NCBI RefSeq assembly: GCF_021043375.1
Contig: NZ_JAJNDV010000007.1
Coordinates: 1 to 64,000 of the forward strand
Reading direction: 5' to 3'
DNA: 64,000 nt
Origin: Sphingomonas sp. IC-56
GTDB lineage: Bacteria; Pseudomonadota; Alphaproteobacteria; Sphingomonadales; Sphingomonadaceae
The translations under genes and the position numbers were made by a program. The notes beneath the pieces are model-generated. The model was given only the letters and a program-made list of their open reading frames with translations. It searched no databases and had not been told where the DNA came from. Below are positions 62,025 to 64,000 of this stretch, in pieces (the stretch's first letter is position 1; each line of letters opens with the position of its first letter).

Positions 62025-62761
62025 CGCTTCGCCTCGCTGCCGCGGTGGCGCTGCTCGCGGCTCTGTCTGCCTGCAACGCGCTGCCCGATGATTACCAGCC
62101 CAAGCCCAAAAAGGCGCAGCCCACCGCCAGGGCAACGCCGATCGCCGAACCTAGCCCGGTCCCAACGATGCCGGCGGACAATTCTGCCCGCCTGGCGGCT
62201 GCCCGCGCGGTCGTCCCGGCCACGCTTGACAGCTATGTCTTCGATGGCGACGACAAGCTGATCGACGCGCCCTTCGGCCCGGTGCTGCTGCGCCACGGTC
62301 ACAATCCCGACGCCGGCCATAGCGAGCCTGGCGTGATCGCCGCTTATTATCTGCGCGCCGAGGGCGAGCGCTTCGTGTTGGTCAACAGCTATCCCGATGC
62401 GGCGGTGAGCGGCAGCTTCGGCAATCTTACGCGCTGGTCGGTATCGGGTGCCTTCACCGATCTGCCGGTGGTCGTGGTTGAGGGTGGCGGCACGTGGCAG
62501 GGCTGCACCGTCGGCCTGACCGATCTGATCGAATTGCGCCCCATCGGCCCGGCGGTGATCGCCAGCATCACCACCACCTTCGATCCCAGCGGCATGACCG
62601 AGGATGGCGGCGAGGCCTATACCGGCACGATCACCGACGTGCGCCGCGATCGCGGCTTCACTGTCCGCTACAAAGGAACCGACTCGTTCGCCGAGCGATA
62701 CGTTCGCCGTGGCAACCGCTTCGTGATCGAGGGGGGCGAGAGCCGCATCACCGGCTGCTGA
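62021..62761 (+). CDS. Hypothetical lipoprotein
   Basis: A 246-aa predicted lipoprotein. The signal peptide (TLRLAAAVALLAALSAC) ends with the lipobox LSAC, Cys near residue 18. A Pro/Thr/Ala-rich spacer (residues about 20-55) precedes a globular domain with possible beta strands and a Gly-rich turn (VVVEGGGTWQGCTVG). No family recognised. The start GTG at 62021 overlaps the chorismate mutase stop by 4 bp. The stop lies 18 bases before the chosen GH130 start, making a four-gene run with the GH130 and GH13 genes. Confidence 0.72.
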   Translation: MTLRLAAAVALLAALSACNALPDDYQPKPKKAQPTARATPIAEPSPVPTMPADNSARLAAARAVVPATLDSYVFDGDDKLIDAPFGPVLLRHGHNPDAGHSEPGVIAAYYLRAEGERFVLVNSYPDAAVSGSFGNLTRWSVSGAFTDLPVVVVEGGGTWQGCTVGLTDLIELRPIGPAVIASITTTFDPSGMTEDGGEAYTGTITDVRRDRGFTVRYKGTDSFAERYVRRGNRFVIEGGESRITGC

Positions 62762-62779
62762 GTGAAAGGGGAGGGGCGC

Positions 62780-64000
<1,221 letters not shown>

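Overview
The window is GC-rich, gene-dense bacterial chromosome from an alphaproteobacterium, most likely Sphingomonas or a close relative in the Sphingomonadales. The main support is a circularly permuted (two-piece) tmRNA gene on the minus strand whose tag reads ANDNEALAIAA, together with alphaproteobacterial families (GapR/DUF2312, DUF1244, DUF3297, an NDUFS4-like Complex I accessory subunit, rpmJ without zinc cysteines) and two large TonB-dependent receptors. Nearly everything is ordinary core chromosome. I see no prophage, integron, insertion sequence, CRISPR array, rRNA or tRNA.

Layout. 0.2-7 kb: gpmA, a dienelactone hydrolase, a glutaredoxin, a glutamine amidotransferase, an M14 carboxypeptidase coupled to a lipoprotein, rpmJ, a HAD phosphatase and pyk. 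7-17 kb: DUF1244, a GapR-like protein, yebC, then ruvC, ruvA and ruvB, each separated by a gene on the opposite strand, leading into ybgC-tolQ-tolR-tolA-tolB-pal, a complete Tol-Pal envelope cluster. 17-25 kb: S1/P1 nuclease, isoaspartyl peptidase, a TonB receptor, and a tightly overlapped run ispG-EamA transporter-GNAT-SMR exporter. 25-34 kb: ppa, an M61 peptidase, an ICMT-like membrane methyltransferase, gshA, rsmE, ubiA, pmbA and a CysQ-like phosphatase. 34-41 kb: an XpaC-like/TelA pair, an FMN reductase, typA and a clan GH-A glycosidase. 41-49 kb: an EVE protein, a Tyr/Arg-rich secreted protein, a cNMP-domain flavoprotein, DUF3297, a LytTR regulator with its LytS-type kinase and a second TonB receptor. 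49-64 kb: ligA, an MBL hydrolase, a membrane protein, ssrA, an Rrf2 regulator, mscL, lemA with two TPM proteins, a NUDIX hydrolase, an NDUFS4-like subunit, hrpB, a polyprenyl diphosphate synthase, chorismate mutase, a lipoprotein, a GH130 phosphorylase and the start of a GH13 enzyme cut by the window edge.

Intergenic DNA carries at least three families of palindromic repeats. Family A is built on GGGGAGG/CTCCACC arms, family B on GTCACCCCGGCCTTGAGCCGGG arms and family C on TTCCCCGGCGAAGGCCGGGG arms. They usually sit within a few bases of a stop codon. One family A copy appears to supply the Shine-Dalgarno sequence of ruvC.

The least explained signal lies at about 52.7-52.84 kb, between a membrane-protein gene and ssrA. 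A 13-base sequence, TTCTGTTGCCCGG, occurs three times at about 40-base spacing. Each copy sits in the loop of a hairpin whose stem sequence differs from the others. That is the pattern expected of a structured RNA with a functional loop, and I do not recognise it as a named family.
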